Shown one piece after another: positions 16,736 to 24,780 of a DNA stretch of 42,527 nucleotides. Both the position numbers and the translations under genes were made by a program. The notes under the pieces are model-generated. The model was not told the DNA's origin, ran no database searches, and worked only from the letters and a program-made list of their open reading frames with translations. The stretch comes from Betaproteobacteria bacterium (GTDB lineage: Bacteria > Pseudomonadota > Gammaproteobacteria > Burkholderiales > WYBJ01). Location of the stretch: assembly GCA_009377585.1 (NCBI GenBank), contig WHTS01000048.1:1-42527 (forward strand), read 5' to 3'. Every line of letters begins with the position of its first letter. Positions within the stretch are counted from its first letter, which is position 1.

Positions 16736-17928
16736 GCGCGGCGGATGCACCGAAAGCCGCAGGTCCGCTGGTCGGATTGCGCGTCGTCGACCTGACCCAG
16801 TTCATCCTGGGACCGGTCGCGACCCAAATCCTGGGCGACTACGGCGCCGACATCGTCAAGGTGGAGCAGCCGGGCGGTGACCTGAACCGCAGCATCGGAC
16901 CTGCCCGCTATCCGGGCATGAGCGCGATGTTCCTCGGCATGAATCGCAACAAGCGCAGCGTGGTCCTGAACCTCAAGCAGCCCGAGGCGCTGCAGGCGTT
17001 GCAGCGCTTGATCGAGGGCGCCGATGTTTTCGTCCATAGCATGCGCCCGCAATCGGCGGACCGGCTCGGCATCGGATATGCCGCCGTGGCGGCCCGGAAC
17101 CCGCGCGTGGTCTACGCTTGCGCGCCCGGCTATCGTCCCGACGGGCCGAATCGGGATCGGCCTGCTTATGACGACGTGATCCAGGGCGAAAGCGGCATTG
17201 CGGGCATCACCGAGCGGGCTTACGGTGAGCCACGGTATTTTCCCACCGTGATCGCCGACAAGTTCTGCGGCCATGTGCTCGCCTCGTCGATCGGTATGGC
17301 GCTGGTGCACCGCGCCCGCACCGGCGAAGGCCAGCAGGTGCAGGTGCCGATGCTCGAGACGATGCTGTCGTTCAATCTGATCGAGCACCTTTGGGAGGGC
17401 GCATTCGACCAGCCCATGGGCGAGCTGGGCTACGAACGGGCCCTCACGCCGCATCGGCGTCCGTTTGCGACCCGGGACGGTCACATCTGTCTCATGGCGA
17501 CCAGCGATGTGCAGTGGAAGCAGCTGTTCGCAGCCTGCGAGCGGCCGGAGCTGAGCGAAGACCCGCGCTACGCGACGCTCGCGGAGCGTTCCAAGCGCTT
17601 CCCGGAGCTCTATCGGATCGTCGGCGAGGAAATGGCGAAGCGCACCACGGCCGAATGGCAGGCGCGGCTCGATGCGGCCGACGTCCCGAACGGCGCGGTG
17701 CGCAAGCTGAGCGATCTGCCGCACGATCCGTATCTGGTCGAAACCGGGTTCTTCCACCGCTACGTTCACCCGCAAGCCGGTCCGATGGTCACAACTTCGG
17801 TGCCGGTTCAATTTTCACGCACGCCCGCCCGCATCCAATCCCCGCCGCCGACGCTCGGCGAGCATACCCGTTCGATACTTCTCGAGCTCGGCTACGGCGA
17901 GGCCGAGATCGTGCGCATGAGCCGCTGA
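16732..17928 (+). CDS. Family III CoA-transferase (CaiB/BaiF)
   Basis: The protein has 398 residues, the normal subunit length. The N-terminal GLRVVDLTQFILGPVATQIL then GDYGADIVKVEQPGGD is the CoA-binding signature; MNRNKRSVVLNLK follows. The catalytic Asp is in AYDDVIQGESG, about residue 146, and forms the aspartyl-CoA anhydride in this family. It transfers CoA between carboxylates, without ATP. Its start is a TTG overlapping the upstream stop (TTGA). It therefore gives the locus a second activation route besides the AMP-forming ligase, or acts on a later intermediate. The donor is unknown (succinyl-CoA is common). Confidence 0.92.
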   Translation: MSAADAPKAAGPLVGLRVVDLTQFILGPVATQILGDYGADIVKVEQPGGDLNRSIGPARYPGMSAMFLGMNRNKRSVVLNLKQPEALQALQRLIEGADVFVHSMRPQSADRLGIGYAAVAARNPRVVYACAPGYRPDGPNRDRPAYDDVIQGESGIAGITERAYGEPRYFPTVIADKFCGHVLASSIGMALVHRARTGEGQQVQVPMLETMLSFNLIEHLWEGAFDQPMGELGYERALTPHRRPFATRDGHICLMATSDVQWKQLFAACERPELSEDPRYATLAERSKRFPELYRIVGEEMAKRTTAEWQARLDAADVPNGAVRKLSDLPHDPYLVETGFFHRYVHPQAGPMVTTSVPVQFSRTPARIQSPPPTLGEHTRSILLELGYGEAEIVRMSR

Positions 17929-17931
17929 GCA

Positions 17932-18681
17932 ATGGCCGCAACGCGACCTGCCAGCCATTCGGGCACGCGCGGCAAGTCGAACGCGAAGCTGCGCAAACGC
18001 GCGTCTTCGAGCACAGCCTCCCGGCGCCGCAAGCCGAGCCAGCGCGACGAGTCGACGCGCCGGCGCATCATCCACGCCGCAGCCGGGATCTACCGCGAGT
18101 GCGGATACGAGCGCGCCGGCATGACCGAAATTGCGCGACGGGTGGGAATGACGGCGCCGGCGCTGTATTGGTACTTCCGCTCCAAGGAAGACATCCTGCT
18201 TGCATTCCTCGAGCATACGATCGCGGATCTCATCCAGTTCGTGCGTAGCCTCGTCCGCGCCGAAGCGCCCGGACAGCGGCTTTGGGAATTCATCCACGCT
18301 TATGCCTTGTGGCAGTTGCAGCAACAGGAACTTTCGGCCGCCTACGAACGCATTTACGCGCTCGGCCACCTGCGCAACAGCCTGCCGGAGAAGCAGCGCC
18401 AGCGCGTGACCTCGCTCGAGCGGGCCTTCTACGAGATGTGCCGCGACCTGATCGCGGACGCACAGGGCCGGCCGAAGGGGGATGCGACCGTGGCGCCGGT
18501 CGCATTCGCCACGATCGGGATGGTGGAACATCTGATCACGTGGTTTCGGCTGAGCGGTGCGATGTCGGTGGAACAGATTGCGGCGCTTTATGCGAATCTC
18601 GGCGTCGCGATGGCTGCGGCCGTGCCCGCGCCGGCCGGCAAATCGCGCAAGGCTGCTGCGGCGAAATGGGCCGTGGCTTGA
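17932..18681 (+). CDS. TetR-family transcriptional regulator
   Basis: The protein has 249 residues with a basic, low-complexity N-terminal tail (residues 1-38, Arg/Lys/Ser-rich). A TetR DNA-binding domain follows: RRRIIHAAAGIYRECGYERA, MTEIARRVGMTAPALYWYFR and SKEDILLAF. The helical ligand-binding domain ends at about 225, with a second Ala/Lys tail. It starts 3 bases after the CoA-transferase stop and is therefore co-transcribed with the genes it probably controls. The tails may add nonspecific DNA affinity. The recurring TTGAATGGC block at 16170 and 24705 is the best candidate operator; the effector is presumably a pathway acyl-CoA, as for FadR/PaaR-type TetR proteins. Confidence 0.92.
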   Translation: MAATRPASHSGTRGKSNAKLRKRASSSTASRRRKPSQRDESTRRRIIHAAAGIYRECGYERAGMTEIARRVGMTAPALYWYFRSKEDILLAFLEHTIADLIQFVRSLVRAEAPGQRLWEFIHAYALWQLQQQELSAAYERIYALGHLRNSLPEKQRQRVTSLERAFYEMCRDLIADAQGRPKGDATVAPVAFATIGMVEHLITWFRLSGAMSVEQIAALYANLGVAMAAAVPAPAGKSRKAAAAKWAVA

Positions 18682-18714
18682 TCGAAGTCGAATTGAACAG
18701 GGGATCGAACAGTC

Positions 18715-19458
18715 ATGGAATTCGACGGCAAGTTGGCATTGGTGACAGGCGGAGCATCGGGGATCGGGCTCGCGACGGTCGAGGCGCTGGTGCAGGCCGG
18801 CGGCACGGTTTATGTCGCAGATATCAACGAGCAGGCCGGGCGCAGCGCCGTCGCTGCAATGGCCGGGCCGGGAAAAGCCCATTTCCTGCGCCTCGACGTG
18901 ACGGACGAGAGCTCGGTTCGTGACGCGGTTCGGCGCGTTCAGGAGGAAAACCGGACGCTCGACATCCTGGTCAATGCGGCGGGCTGGAGCAAGGTGGAGC
19001 GCTTCGCCGATACGGCGCCGGAACTGTGGCGGCGCCTGATCGACCTCAATTACGTCGGCACGCTGAACATGACGCACGCGTTCCTGGCGGACTTGACGGC
19101 ACGGCCCGGCGCCAGAATCGTCAATGTCGCGAGCGATGCCGGTCGCGTCGGCAGCGGCAACGAAGCGGTGTATTCCGGCGCCAAAGGCGCCGTGATCGCG
19201 TTCACCAAGGCGCTCGCGCGCGAGACCGCCCGCTTCGGTACGCACGTGAATTGCGTCTGCCCGGGACCGACGGATACGCCGCTACTCGCTTCCATCCCGG
19301 AAAAACAGCGCGAGGCGCTGATGCGCGCGATCCCGTTCCGGCGCTTCGCCAAACCGTCTGAAGTCGCAAACGCGGTATTGTTCTTCGCCGGCGGCCGGGC
19401 GGACTACATCACGGGCCAGGTGTTGAGCGTGAGCGGCGGGTTGACCATGGCCGATTGA
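18715..19458 (+). CDS. Short-chain dehydrogenase/reductase
   Basis: The protein has 247 residues. TGGASGIG at about 11-18, LDILVNAAGWS, VASDAGRVGSGN with the serine region, and YSGAKGAVIAFTKALARE holding the catalytic Tyr/Lys are all present; the C-terminus reads VLSVSGGLTMAD. It probably oxidises a hydroxyl group on a CoA-bound or free intermediate. It lies 33 bp downstream of the TetR gene and 43 bp upstream of the EthD-like gene in one plus-strand run, MaoC-CaiB-TetR-SDR-EthD-ligase. It differs from the SDR at 15378, so two separate oxidation steps are likely. Confidence 0.9.
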   Translation: MEFDGKLALVTGGASGIGLATVEALVQAGGTVYVADINEQAGRSAVAAMAGPGKAHFLRLDVTDESSVRDAVRRVQEENRTLDILVNAAGWSKVERFADTAPELWRRLIDLNYVGTLNMTHAFLADLTARPGARIVNVASDAGRVGSGNEAVYSGAKGAVIAFTKALARETARFGTHVNCVCPGPTDTPLLASIPEKQREALMRAIPFRRFAKPSEVANAVLFFAGGRADYITGQVLSVSGGLTMAD

Positions 19459-19501
19459 GTCCGAGCCCAATCCGGCATCGCAGCGCATTCGGCCAGCGGC
19501 C

Positions 19502-20056
19502 ATGCTCTACGTCGTGGAAATGGATTTCGGCGGAACCAGCCGGCAGGCCGAATGGGATGCCTGGTACCTCGAGCATCTGCACGTGCTTCTGTCGCTGCCC
19601 GGATTTCATACCGCGCAGCGGTTCGTCTGTCTGACTCCTTGGCGCGCGCCGTGGCTCGCGATCTACACCGTAGACTCTCCGGCGGTGTTCGAAAGCGTGC
19701 CGTACCGTGCGCGCGGCGGACGGGATTCGACCGGCGAATGGAAGCCGCTCATGCGCAATTGGGACCGGAACGTATTCGACGGACTCGAGCGCGCGCCCGC
19801 GGTCGGCACCGAGCAGGCATTGCTGCTGACAGACGCCGAGCCTGCTTCGATTGGCGAGCTCGACGTCGATTTCTGCTGGCTCGAGGCCGTCGGGCTCGAT
19901 CGGACGGTGACACGACGCGGGCTTGCCGTCGTCGACGCGATGCTCGGCCGCCGTCTCGCGCTGACGCCCATGAGCCCGGTTCGCGCATACCGTCCCTTGA
20001 TGGCACAACTCGATTCCTCCGCGCCCGGCTCGCGGGATAGCGGATTACAGGCGTGA
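19502..20056 (+). CDS. EthD-like dimeric alpha/beta-barrel protein A
   Basis: The protein has 184 residues. WDAWYLEHLHVLLSLPG, with Trp21, Tyr22, His27 and Pro33-Gly34, then AQRF at 38-41, is the pattern of EthD/Dabb-type barrel proteins. It aligns position for position with the protein at 24149-24670, and shares YTV..P.VF with it in the middle and RGLAVV near the end, so the two are paralogues. A more distant relative is at 21996. Its last 4 bases overlap the ligase start. EthD-like folds include muconolactone isomerases and polyketide cyclases; the role is unknown, but three copies in one catabolic locus implies a pathway function. Confidence 0.75.
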   Translation: MLYVVEMDFGGTSRQAEWDAWYLEHLHVLLSLPGFHTAQRFVCLTPWRAPWLAIYTVDSPAVFESVPYRARGGRDSTGEWKPLMRNWDRNVFDGLERAPAVGTEQALLLTDAEPASIGELDVDFCWLEAVGLDRTVTRRGLAVVDAMLGRRLALTPMSPVRAYRPLMAQLDSSAPGSRDSGLQA

Positions 20057-21717
20057 GCGCGATCCTCAGCTTGCACCATCCGGCACGCGCAGCCGCGTTC
20101 TATCGCGCGGGCTGGTGGCGTGACACTACGCTGTACGCACTGCTCGAGGAGAACGCGCGCGCAGCCCCGGATCGGCCCGCGCTGCGCGATAGTGCACGCC
20201 GCCTCAGTTGGGGAGAATTGCACGCCTGGGTGGAAGCGATCGCGCTCGATCTGCATGCAGCCGGATTGCGCGCCGGGGACCGCGTGTCCGTGTGGCTGCC
20301 GAATCGCGTCGAGACCATCGCGGTGACCTTGGCCTGTTCGCGCAACGGTTACGTTTGCAATCCGTCCCTGCATCAGAGCTACACGGCCGCCGAAGTGATC
20401 GCATTGCTCGAGCGCACCGGCAGCGCGGCCTTGTTCGCGCAGCAGGGTTTCGGCGCCGATGCGGACAGTACGGACGTATTTTCCCAAGTCTCCGGGCTCG
20501 GATCGATTCGTCGCCTCTACCGCCTGCGACCCGTCACGCAATCGGGGAAGGATCTTGCGCAGGCCCTGGAGCTCACGTCCAGCGCGCGCCTTCCCGAACC
20601 TTGCAGAGATGCGGACAAGATCGTCCTGCTCGCCTTCACCTCCGGCACGACCGGCGAGCCCAAGGGCGTCATGCACTCGGACAACACGCTGCTCGCCAAT
20701 GCGCGTGCGATGGCAGCCGATTGGCGCCACGACCGCGAGATCGTGCTCTTGAGCATGAGCCCGCTGACGCATGCCATCGGCACCATCGCGATGGCGCAGG
20801 CACTCGTGAGCGGCTTCGAGCTCGTCGTCAACGATCTGCCGGCGGGCTGCGACGCGCTGGAGTGGATCCAGCGCACCAATGCCACCTACGTCATGGGCGT
20901 TCCGACGCACGCGATCGACATCCTCGAGGCCGCGCGCATCGGCAACGTCGGCCGGCTGGGCGCGGTGAGGGTGTTCTATATGGGCGGGTCGGCCATTCCG
21001 CGCGAGACGGCACGCGCGCTGCTCGCGATGAGTGTCACGCCGCAAAGCGTGTATGGAATGACCGAGAACGGTGCCCACCAGTACACACTTCCGGACGACG
21101 ATGCCGAAACCATCGCCGAGACCTGCGGACGCGCCTGCGCCGGCTACGAGGTGCGCGTGTTCGACGCCGAAGACGCCGACCGCGAATTGCCGAGCGGACA
21201 GGTCGGCGAGATCGGCGGGCGCGGCGCCTGCCTCATGCTCGGCTACTTCGACGACCAGCGCGCGACCGAACAGGCATTCAACCGCGACGGCTGGTTCATG
21301 TCCGGCGACCTCGGCATTCTCGATGCGCAGGGGCGGCTTCGCATCGTGGGCCGCAAGAAGGACATCATCATTCGCGGCGGACGCAACATCCATCCGGCCC
21401 GCATCGAGGACCTCGCCCGGGCGCATCCGGCCGTGCTGAAGGCGGCGGCGTTCCCGGTCGCCGACGAGCGCCTCGGCGAGCGCGTATGCATCGGTGTGGT
21501 GCTGCGCGCCGGACATTCGCTCGTGCCGGAGGAGTTGCTGCTGCATCTGAGAACGCGGGGATTGTCGAAGTACGACTTGCCGGAGTACTACCTCGCGCTC
21601 GATGCGCTGCCGCTCACGGCGAGCGGGAAAGTGCTCAAGCGTGCTTTGGTGGAACAGGTGGCCGCAGGACGGCTGCGGCCGCAAGCCGTGCGGCCGGCCA
21701 ACCCGGCGCGCTACTAG
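20053..21717 (+). CDS. AMP-forming acyl-CoA synthetase
   Basis: The protein has 554 residues, a normal length, with a GTG start overlapping the upstream gene. FTSGTTGEPKGVMHSD (about 195-210) is the AMP-binding P-loop, YGMTENGAH the second ATP motif, WFMSGDLG the adenylate-binding Asp region, and GRKKDIIIRGGRNIHPARIE the hinge. The C-terminal catalytic lysine lies in LPLTASGKVLKRAL. It activates a carboxylic acid to its CoA thioester in the cytoplasm. The cyclohexane-carboxylate or 2,3-dihydroxybenzoate-AMP ligase type of GGRNIHPARIE hinge does not fix the substrate. It is the last gene of the plus-strand run and converges on the EthD-like/flavoprotein genes across two REP elements. Confidence 0.93.
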   Translation: MSAILSLHHPARAAAFYRAGWWRDTTLYALLEENARAAPDRPALRDSARRLSWGELHAWVEAIALDLHAAGLRAGDRVSVWLPNRVETIAVTLACSRNGYVCNPSLHQSYTAAEVIALLERTGSAALFAQQGFGADADSTDVFSQVSGLGSIRRLYRLRPVTQSGKDLAQALELTSSARLPEPCRDADKIVLLAFTSGTTGEPKGVMHSDNTLLANARAMAADWRHDREIVLLSMSPLTHAIGTIAMAQALVSGFELVVNDLPAGCDALEWIQRTNATYVMGVPTHAIDILEAARIGNVGRLGAVRVFYMGGSAIPRETARALLAMSVTPQSVYGMTENGAHQYTLPDDDAETIAETCGRACAGYEVRVFDAEDADRELPSGQVGEIGGRGACLMLGYFDDQRATEQAFNRDGWFMSGDLGILDAQGRLRIVGRKKDIIIRGGRNIHPARIEDLARAHPAVLKAAAFPVADERLGERVCIGVVLRAGHSLVPEELLLHLRTRGLSKYDLPEYYLALDALPLTASGKVLKRALVEQVAAGRLRPQAVRPANPARY

Positions 21718-21786
21718 CGGCCAAGGTTTTGCGCGCCGAGGTCGCCTGGCCTGTGCAAGACCAGCGTGCCGACCTCTTCTAGGTAG

Positions 21787-21902
21787 TGTGGTGAGTCGTA
21801 AATTCGTCGTAATGCGTCATTCCCGCGCAAGCGGGAATCCAGAACGGAGACCCCCCTGGACCCCCGCGTTCGCGGGGGGTGACAAGCTTCTGACCCAGGA
21901 CA
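21787..21902. repeat. REP-like double-hairpin element, copy A
   Basis: It contains attcccgc-gcaa-gcgggaat (21819-21838) and cccccgcg-tt-cgcggggg (21861-21878). A conserved 5' leader, tgtggtga then aaattcgtcg, also precedes the copy at 26719. It lies between convergent genes, where stable hairpins could end transcripts from both sides. Confidence 0.8.
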
Positions 21903-21911
21903 CAATTTGAA

Positions 21912-21995
21912 GTCATTCCCGCGCAAGCGGGAATCTAGAACGAGATTCCGCCTGGACCCCCGCGTTCGCGGGGGTGACGAGCTTGTGACCCAGGA
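21912..21995. repeat. REP-like double-hairpin element, copy B (tandem)
   Basis: A second copy of the same pair of hairpins, including the trailing tgacccaggac found at the end of copy A. The two copies form a tandem array between convergent stops at 21717 and 21996. The array directly abuts the EthD-like stop codon. Confidence 0.8.
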
Positions 21996-22685
21996 CTAGT
22001 AAGCGCCTTTTGATCCGCCGGCCGCATGCATGCCGTAGCGAAACTGCAGGCAGGCCGGCGCAGCGTCGGGACCGGCGCCGCGAGCAAACGGCTGCGAGGC
22101 CATGCTGCTCAAGGCGGTCGACAACGCTTCGTCCGAGGTCGCTTCGATCATCAGCACGTTGTCGAGAAAATGGTCGCCGGCGCGCGGATTGAGCCCGCGC
22201 GTCTTCGCCACGATGTCCGGATCGCTTTCGGCGTAGCGCACCGCCACGACACCCGGTAGCGCGATGGTGCGCGGCACGACGGTCTCCCGCATGTACGCAC
22301 GCAGCTCCCGGGGCGTCCCGCCGGGGATCAGGAGCGCGCAGACGCACCCTTCGGCGCATTCTTCACCCGCGGTGATCGTGCCGACGAGCTTCCGGGTATT
22401 GCGGAACTGCGGAATGAAATTCAGGCTGTCCGGGTCGCGTGCGCCGCGCAGCGCCAGATACGGCTCGGAGGTCATGACCGATGCGCTCGGCATATCGTAC
22501 GCGGCGAGGTACCTGGGACCGCCGCGATAGGCGACGAAACGCCGCCCGCGCTCGACGCCCGGAATGCCGCTGACACGTTCGCGGACATGATCGCGGTCAT
22601 ACCAGGCGTTGAACTCGGCTTCCACCGCGGGCACGACATCGGTCCAGATCAGCAGCAAGCCCCGCTCGGCGAGGTTCATGCTCAT
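21996..22685 (-). CDS. EthD-like dimeric alpha/beta-barrel protein C
   Basis: The protein has 229 residues, starting at the ATG at 22685 that overlaps the flavoprotein stop (ATGA). FNAWYDRDHVRERVSGIPGV then RGRRF mirrors the WY..H.....PG...RF pattern of the other two EthD-like proteins, with a longer N-terminus (LLLIWTDVVPAVEAE). A second half, RAYMRETVVPRTIALPGV, repeats the barrel pattern, suggesting two fused barrel units. Translational coupling to the FAD gene implies they act together, for example the barrel protein protecting, isomerising or cyclising the flavoenzyme product. Function is not established. Confidence 0.72.
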   Translation of the reverse strand: MSMNLAERGLLLIWTDVVPAVEAEFNAWYDRDHVRERVSGIPGVERGRRFVAYRGGPRYLAAYDMPSASVMTSEPYLALRGARDPDSLNFIPQFRNTRKLVGTITAGEECAEGCVCALLIPGGTPRELRAYMRETVVPRTIALPGVVAVRYAESDPDIVAKTRGLNPRAGDHFLDNVLMIEATSDEALSTALSSMASQPFARGAGPDAAPACLQFRYGMHAAGGSKGAY

Positions 22686-24097
22686 GTCTCGCGCAGGGTT
22701 GCGGCGATGTGCTCTGCGGCACGCAGCCCGGTCACGCCGCACTTGACCAGGCCACCGACGTAGCCGACGGCCGGGCCGCCTTCCAGGCCGCCCGTGGCTG
22801 CGCCGGCCACGTACAAGCCGGGCATCGGTGCGCCATTGGCATCGAGCGCGCGCGCATGCTCGTCCACGGCGATCCCGCCCATCGTATACGTGATCCCCGC
22901 GCACAGCGGGGCCGCGTAGAAGGGCGCCGTCGCAATCGGCTGCGGCTTGGCCTTGCGGGCGCTGCGCGAAGGTTCGAGCTTGTCCGTCTGCCCGCTTGCA
23001 AGCGCGTCGTTGTAGGCCGCCACCGTGCGGGCCAGCCTGGGGGATTCGATACCGGCCGCCCGTGCCAGCGCTGCAAGGTCGGCTGCCTGATGCAACGTGC
23101 CACCGACCTTGGGCAGGTGGGGATTGGCCGGAATCAGCCCGTTCTTTCCCGGGCCTTCCCAGCTGGCATGGTCGAACACCACCCACGCCGACAGCGGATC
23201 GGCCAGTTGAGCGATCATGTTGGCGACGAAAACGCCCCCGGCGCCTTCGTCGGCGAAGCGTTCGCCGGCCGGGTCGACGACGATCCCGGCCGTGACCAAC
23301 GCATCCAGGTAGGGATACGGCCACAGTTGCTCGTTGTGCAGCGCGTCCCGCGACAGCGCGTGGCCGTAGAACCGGTCGGTGCCGACGAGCGCCGCGCCCA
23401 TGGCCTGAGCCATGCGCAAGCCATCGCCCCGTCCGGTGCCGGCGCCGCGCTGCTTGATGCGGTCGGGATGGCGGGTGATGAATCTTTCGACCAACTCCGG
23501 ATCGCCCTGAAAGCCGCCGTCTGCAATGACGACGGCACGCGCGCACACGGTGATGCGCTCGCCCTGGCGCACCGCTTCCACGCCGGTGCATACCCCTTGT
23601 TCCGACAGCAGGCGCAACGCGCGCGTGCCGCGAGATAAGGCGCCGCCGCGCTTCAGCAGATTCGCTTCCAGGTTGCGCAGCAGGACGTCGCCCGCGCGCC
23701 CTTCCCAATCGAGACCGGGACGCACCCGTCCGGGCGGCGCGAGCACCCAGTTGTGATACGCCGAGGCGCTCGCTTTCAGGAAGCGTGCGCCTTCGTCCTG
23801 CAGCCAGCGCACCACGCGACGGCCTTCGGCGGCGAACAGGCGTGCCAGCTCCGGGCGAACGAAACCCTGCGTCGCCCGCTCGATGGCCTGTGCAAGCTCG
23901 GCCTCCTCCGCCATGATGTCGCACAGCGCGACATGCAGCGTGCCGCCGGTGTAGCGCGAATTGCAGAGATACTTTTCCGCTTCGCCCTGTTCGAGCACCA
24001 GCGGCTCGAGGCCGAGCTGGGCTGCGCGATTGGCCGCAACCAGGCCCGCCATGCCCGCGCCGACGATCACCACGTCCGCCTGAATCCGGGAACGCAT
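22682..24097 (-). CDS. FAD-dependent oxidoreductase, fumarate reductase/KSTD-like
   Basis: The protein has 471 residues. The N-terminal VVIVGAGMAGLVAANRAAQL is the FAD dinucleotide motif with the acidic partner in LVLEQG; ADGGFQGDPELVERF, GDGLRMAQAMGA, ITYTMGGIAVDEHARAL and LYVAGAATGGLEGG are the flavocytochrome c/fumarate reductase flavoprotein blocks. No heme motifs or signal peptide are present, so it is a soluble flavoprotein. The family includes fumarate reductases, tricarballylate dehydrogenase (TcuA) and 3-ketosteroid delta1-dehydrogenase, all introducing or reducing a C=C bond next to a carbonyl or carboxyl. It has a very strong ribosome site (gaggaggaggaggc) and couples to EthD-like C. 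Confidence 0.9.
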   Translation of the reverse strand: MRSRIQADVVIVGAGMAGLVAANRAAQLGLEPLVLEQGEAEKYLCNSRYTGGTLHVALCDIMAEEAELAQAIERATQGFVRPELARLFAAEGRRVVRWLQDEGARFLKASASAYHNWVLAPPGRVRPGLDWEGRAGDVLLRNLEANLLKRGGALSRGTRALRLLSEQGVCTGVEAVRQGERITVCARAVVIADGGFQGDPELVERFITRHPDRIKQRGAGTGRGDGLRMAQAMGAALVGTDRFYGHALSRDALHNEQLWPYPYLDALVTAGIVVDPAGERFADEGAGGVFVANMIAQLADPLSAWVVFDHASWEGPGKNGLIPANPHLPKVGGTLHQAADLAALARAAGIESPRLARTVAAYNDALASGQTDKLEPSRSARKAKPQPIATAPFYAAPLCAGITYTMGGIAVDEHARALDANGAPMPGLYVAGAATGGLEGGPAVGYVGGLVKCGVTGLRAAEHIAATLRET

Positions 24098-24148
24098 GCC
24101 TCCTCCTCCTCGGCCGGGTTGCTTACGTGAGATCGTTTGCCGCCGACT

Positions 24149-24670
24149 TCATCGATTCGATGTCAGCCGCGCACCGTGCGGTTCATACACAGTGAGGCCG
24201 GGACGTGCGGGCAGGTCCTGGGCCCTGGCGGCAGCGACGACCGCGAGACCGCGCAAAGGCGTGGTCCGGTGCAGCGCCACCGAACGCCCCCACTGCCATG
24301 CGATGCCGGAAACATCGGCAAATGCGCGCTCGGCATCGATGCTGAGCAGACACTGGCCTTGCTTCACTTCGGGCGCCACGTCGATGCCGGCGAAGATGTT
24401 TCGGATCCATACCTGATACGCGGGCCGGAATCGGACGCTGTTCGCTCCGCCGCCCCCGGCGCTGCGATAGGCATCGGTGTCGAAAACCTCCGGACCGGCG
24501 ACCGTATACATTGCCATGAACCGCGGCGGCTCGGTGTTCGGGATGCGGAACCGCTGGGCACTCTCGATGCCGGGCACCGACAGCAGCACATGCAGGTTGC
24601 CGGCGTACCAAGTGTTCCATTCGTCCTCGAGCTCCGGCATCGAGAACGTGTGCTCCACCATGTAGATCAT
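24149..24670 (-). CDS. EthD-like dimeric alpha/beta-barrel protein B
   Basis: The protein has 173 residues. MIYMVEHTF, then WNTWYAGNLHVLLSVPG and AQRF place Trp21, Tyr22, His27, Pro33-Gly34 and Arg40-Phe41 at the same numbers as in the protein at 19502. YTVAGPEVF and RGLAVVAA are also shared, so it is a full-length paralogue on the other strand. It is the first gene of the minus-strand run with the flavoprotein and EthD-like C (51-bp gap). It is transcribed from the divergent region with the candidate operator at 24703. A heteromeric barrel of A and B, or two enzymes for two steps, are both possible. Confidence 0.75.
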   Translation of the reverse strand: MIYMVEHTFSMPELEDEWNTWYAGNLHVLLSVPGIESAQRFRIPNTEPPRFMAMYTVAGPEVFDTDAYRSAGGGGANSVRFRPAYQVWIRNIFAGIDVAPEVKQGQCLLSIDAERAFADVSGIAWQWGRSVALHRTTPLRGLAVVAAARAQDLPARPGLTVYEPHGARLTSNR

Positions 24671-24702
24671 GGTCGCCGCCTCGCCGGCGCGTGCTGCGCC
24701 AA

Positions 24703-24765
24703 GGCTTGCCTGGTGAATTGAATGGCGGTTAAAGTGTGCCACAGTACGATTCGGCGTCGCAAGCC
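24703..24765. promoter_or_regulatory. Candidate operator in divergent EthD-Bug region
   Basis: CTTGCCTGGT at 24705-24714 and TTGAATGGCGGTTAA at 24718-24732 repeat the block found at 16170-16196, with one inserted base. Outer arms GGCTTGC (24703-24709) and GCAAGCC (24759-24765) are inverted repeats. The block lies in the middle of a 110-bp divergent region, where one regulator could control both the EthD/flavoprotein operon and the Bug gene. Confidence 0.5.
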
Positions 24766-24780
24766 AGGAGGAGGAGAGGT

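Noticed and set aside
19663-21684. 673-codon minus-strand frame over EthD-like A and ligase
   Set aside because: Shadow of the ligase; no ribosome site or domain, and it would overlap two coupled genes.
21787-21995. Tandem repeats as a CRISPR array
   Set aside because: Only two copies, each built of two internal hairpins, no unique 30-40 bp spacers and no cas genes.
22709-23638. 309-codon plus-strand frame inside the flavoprotein gene
   Set aside because: Antisense shadow; flavoprotein FAD motifs are clear.
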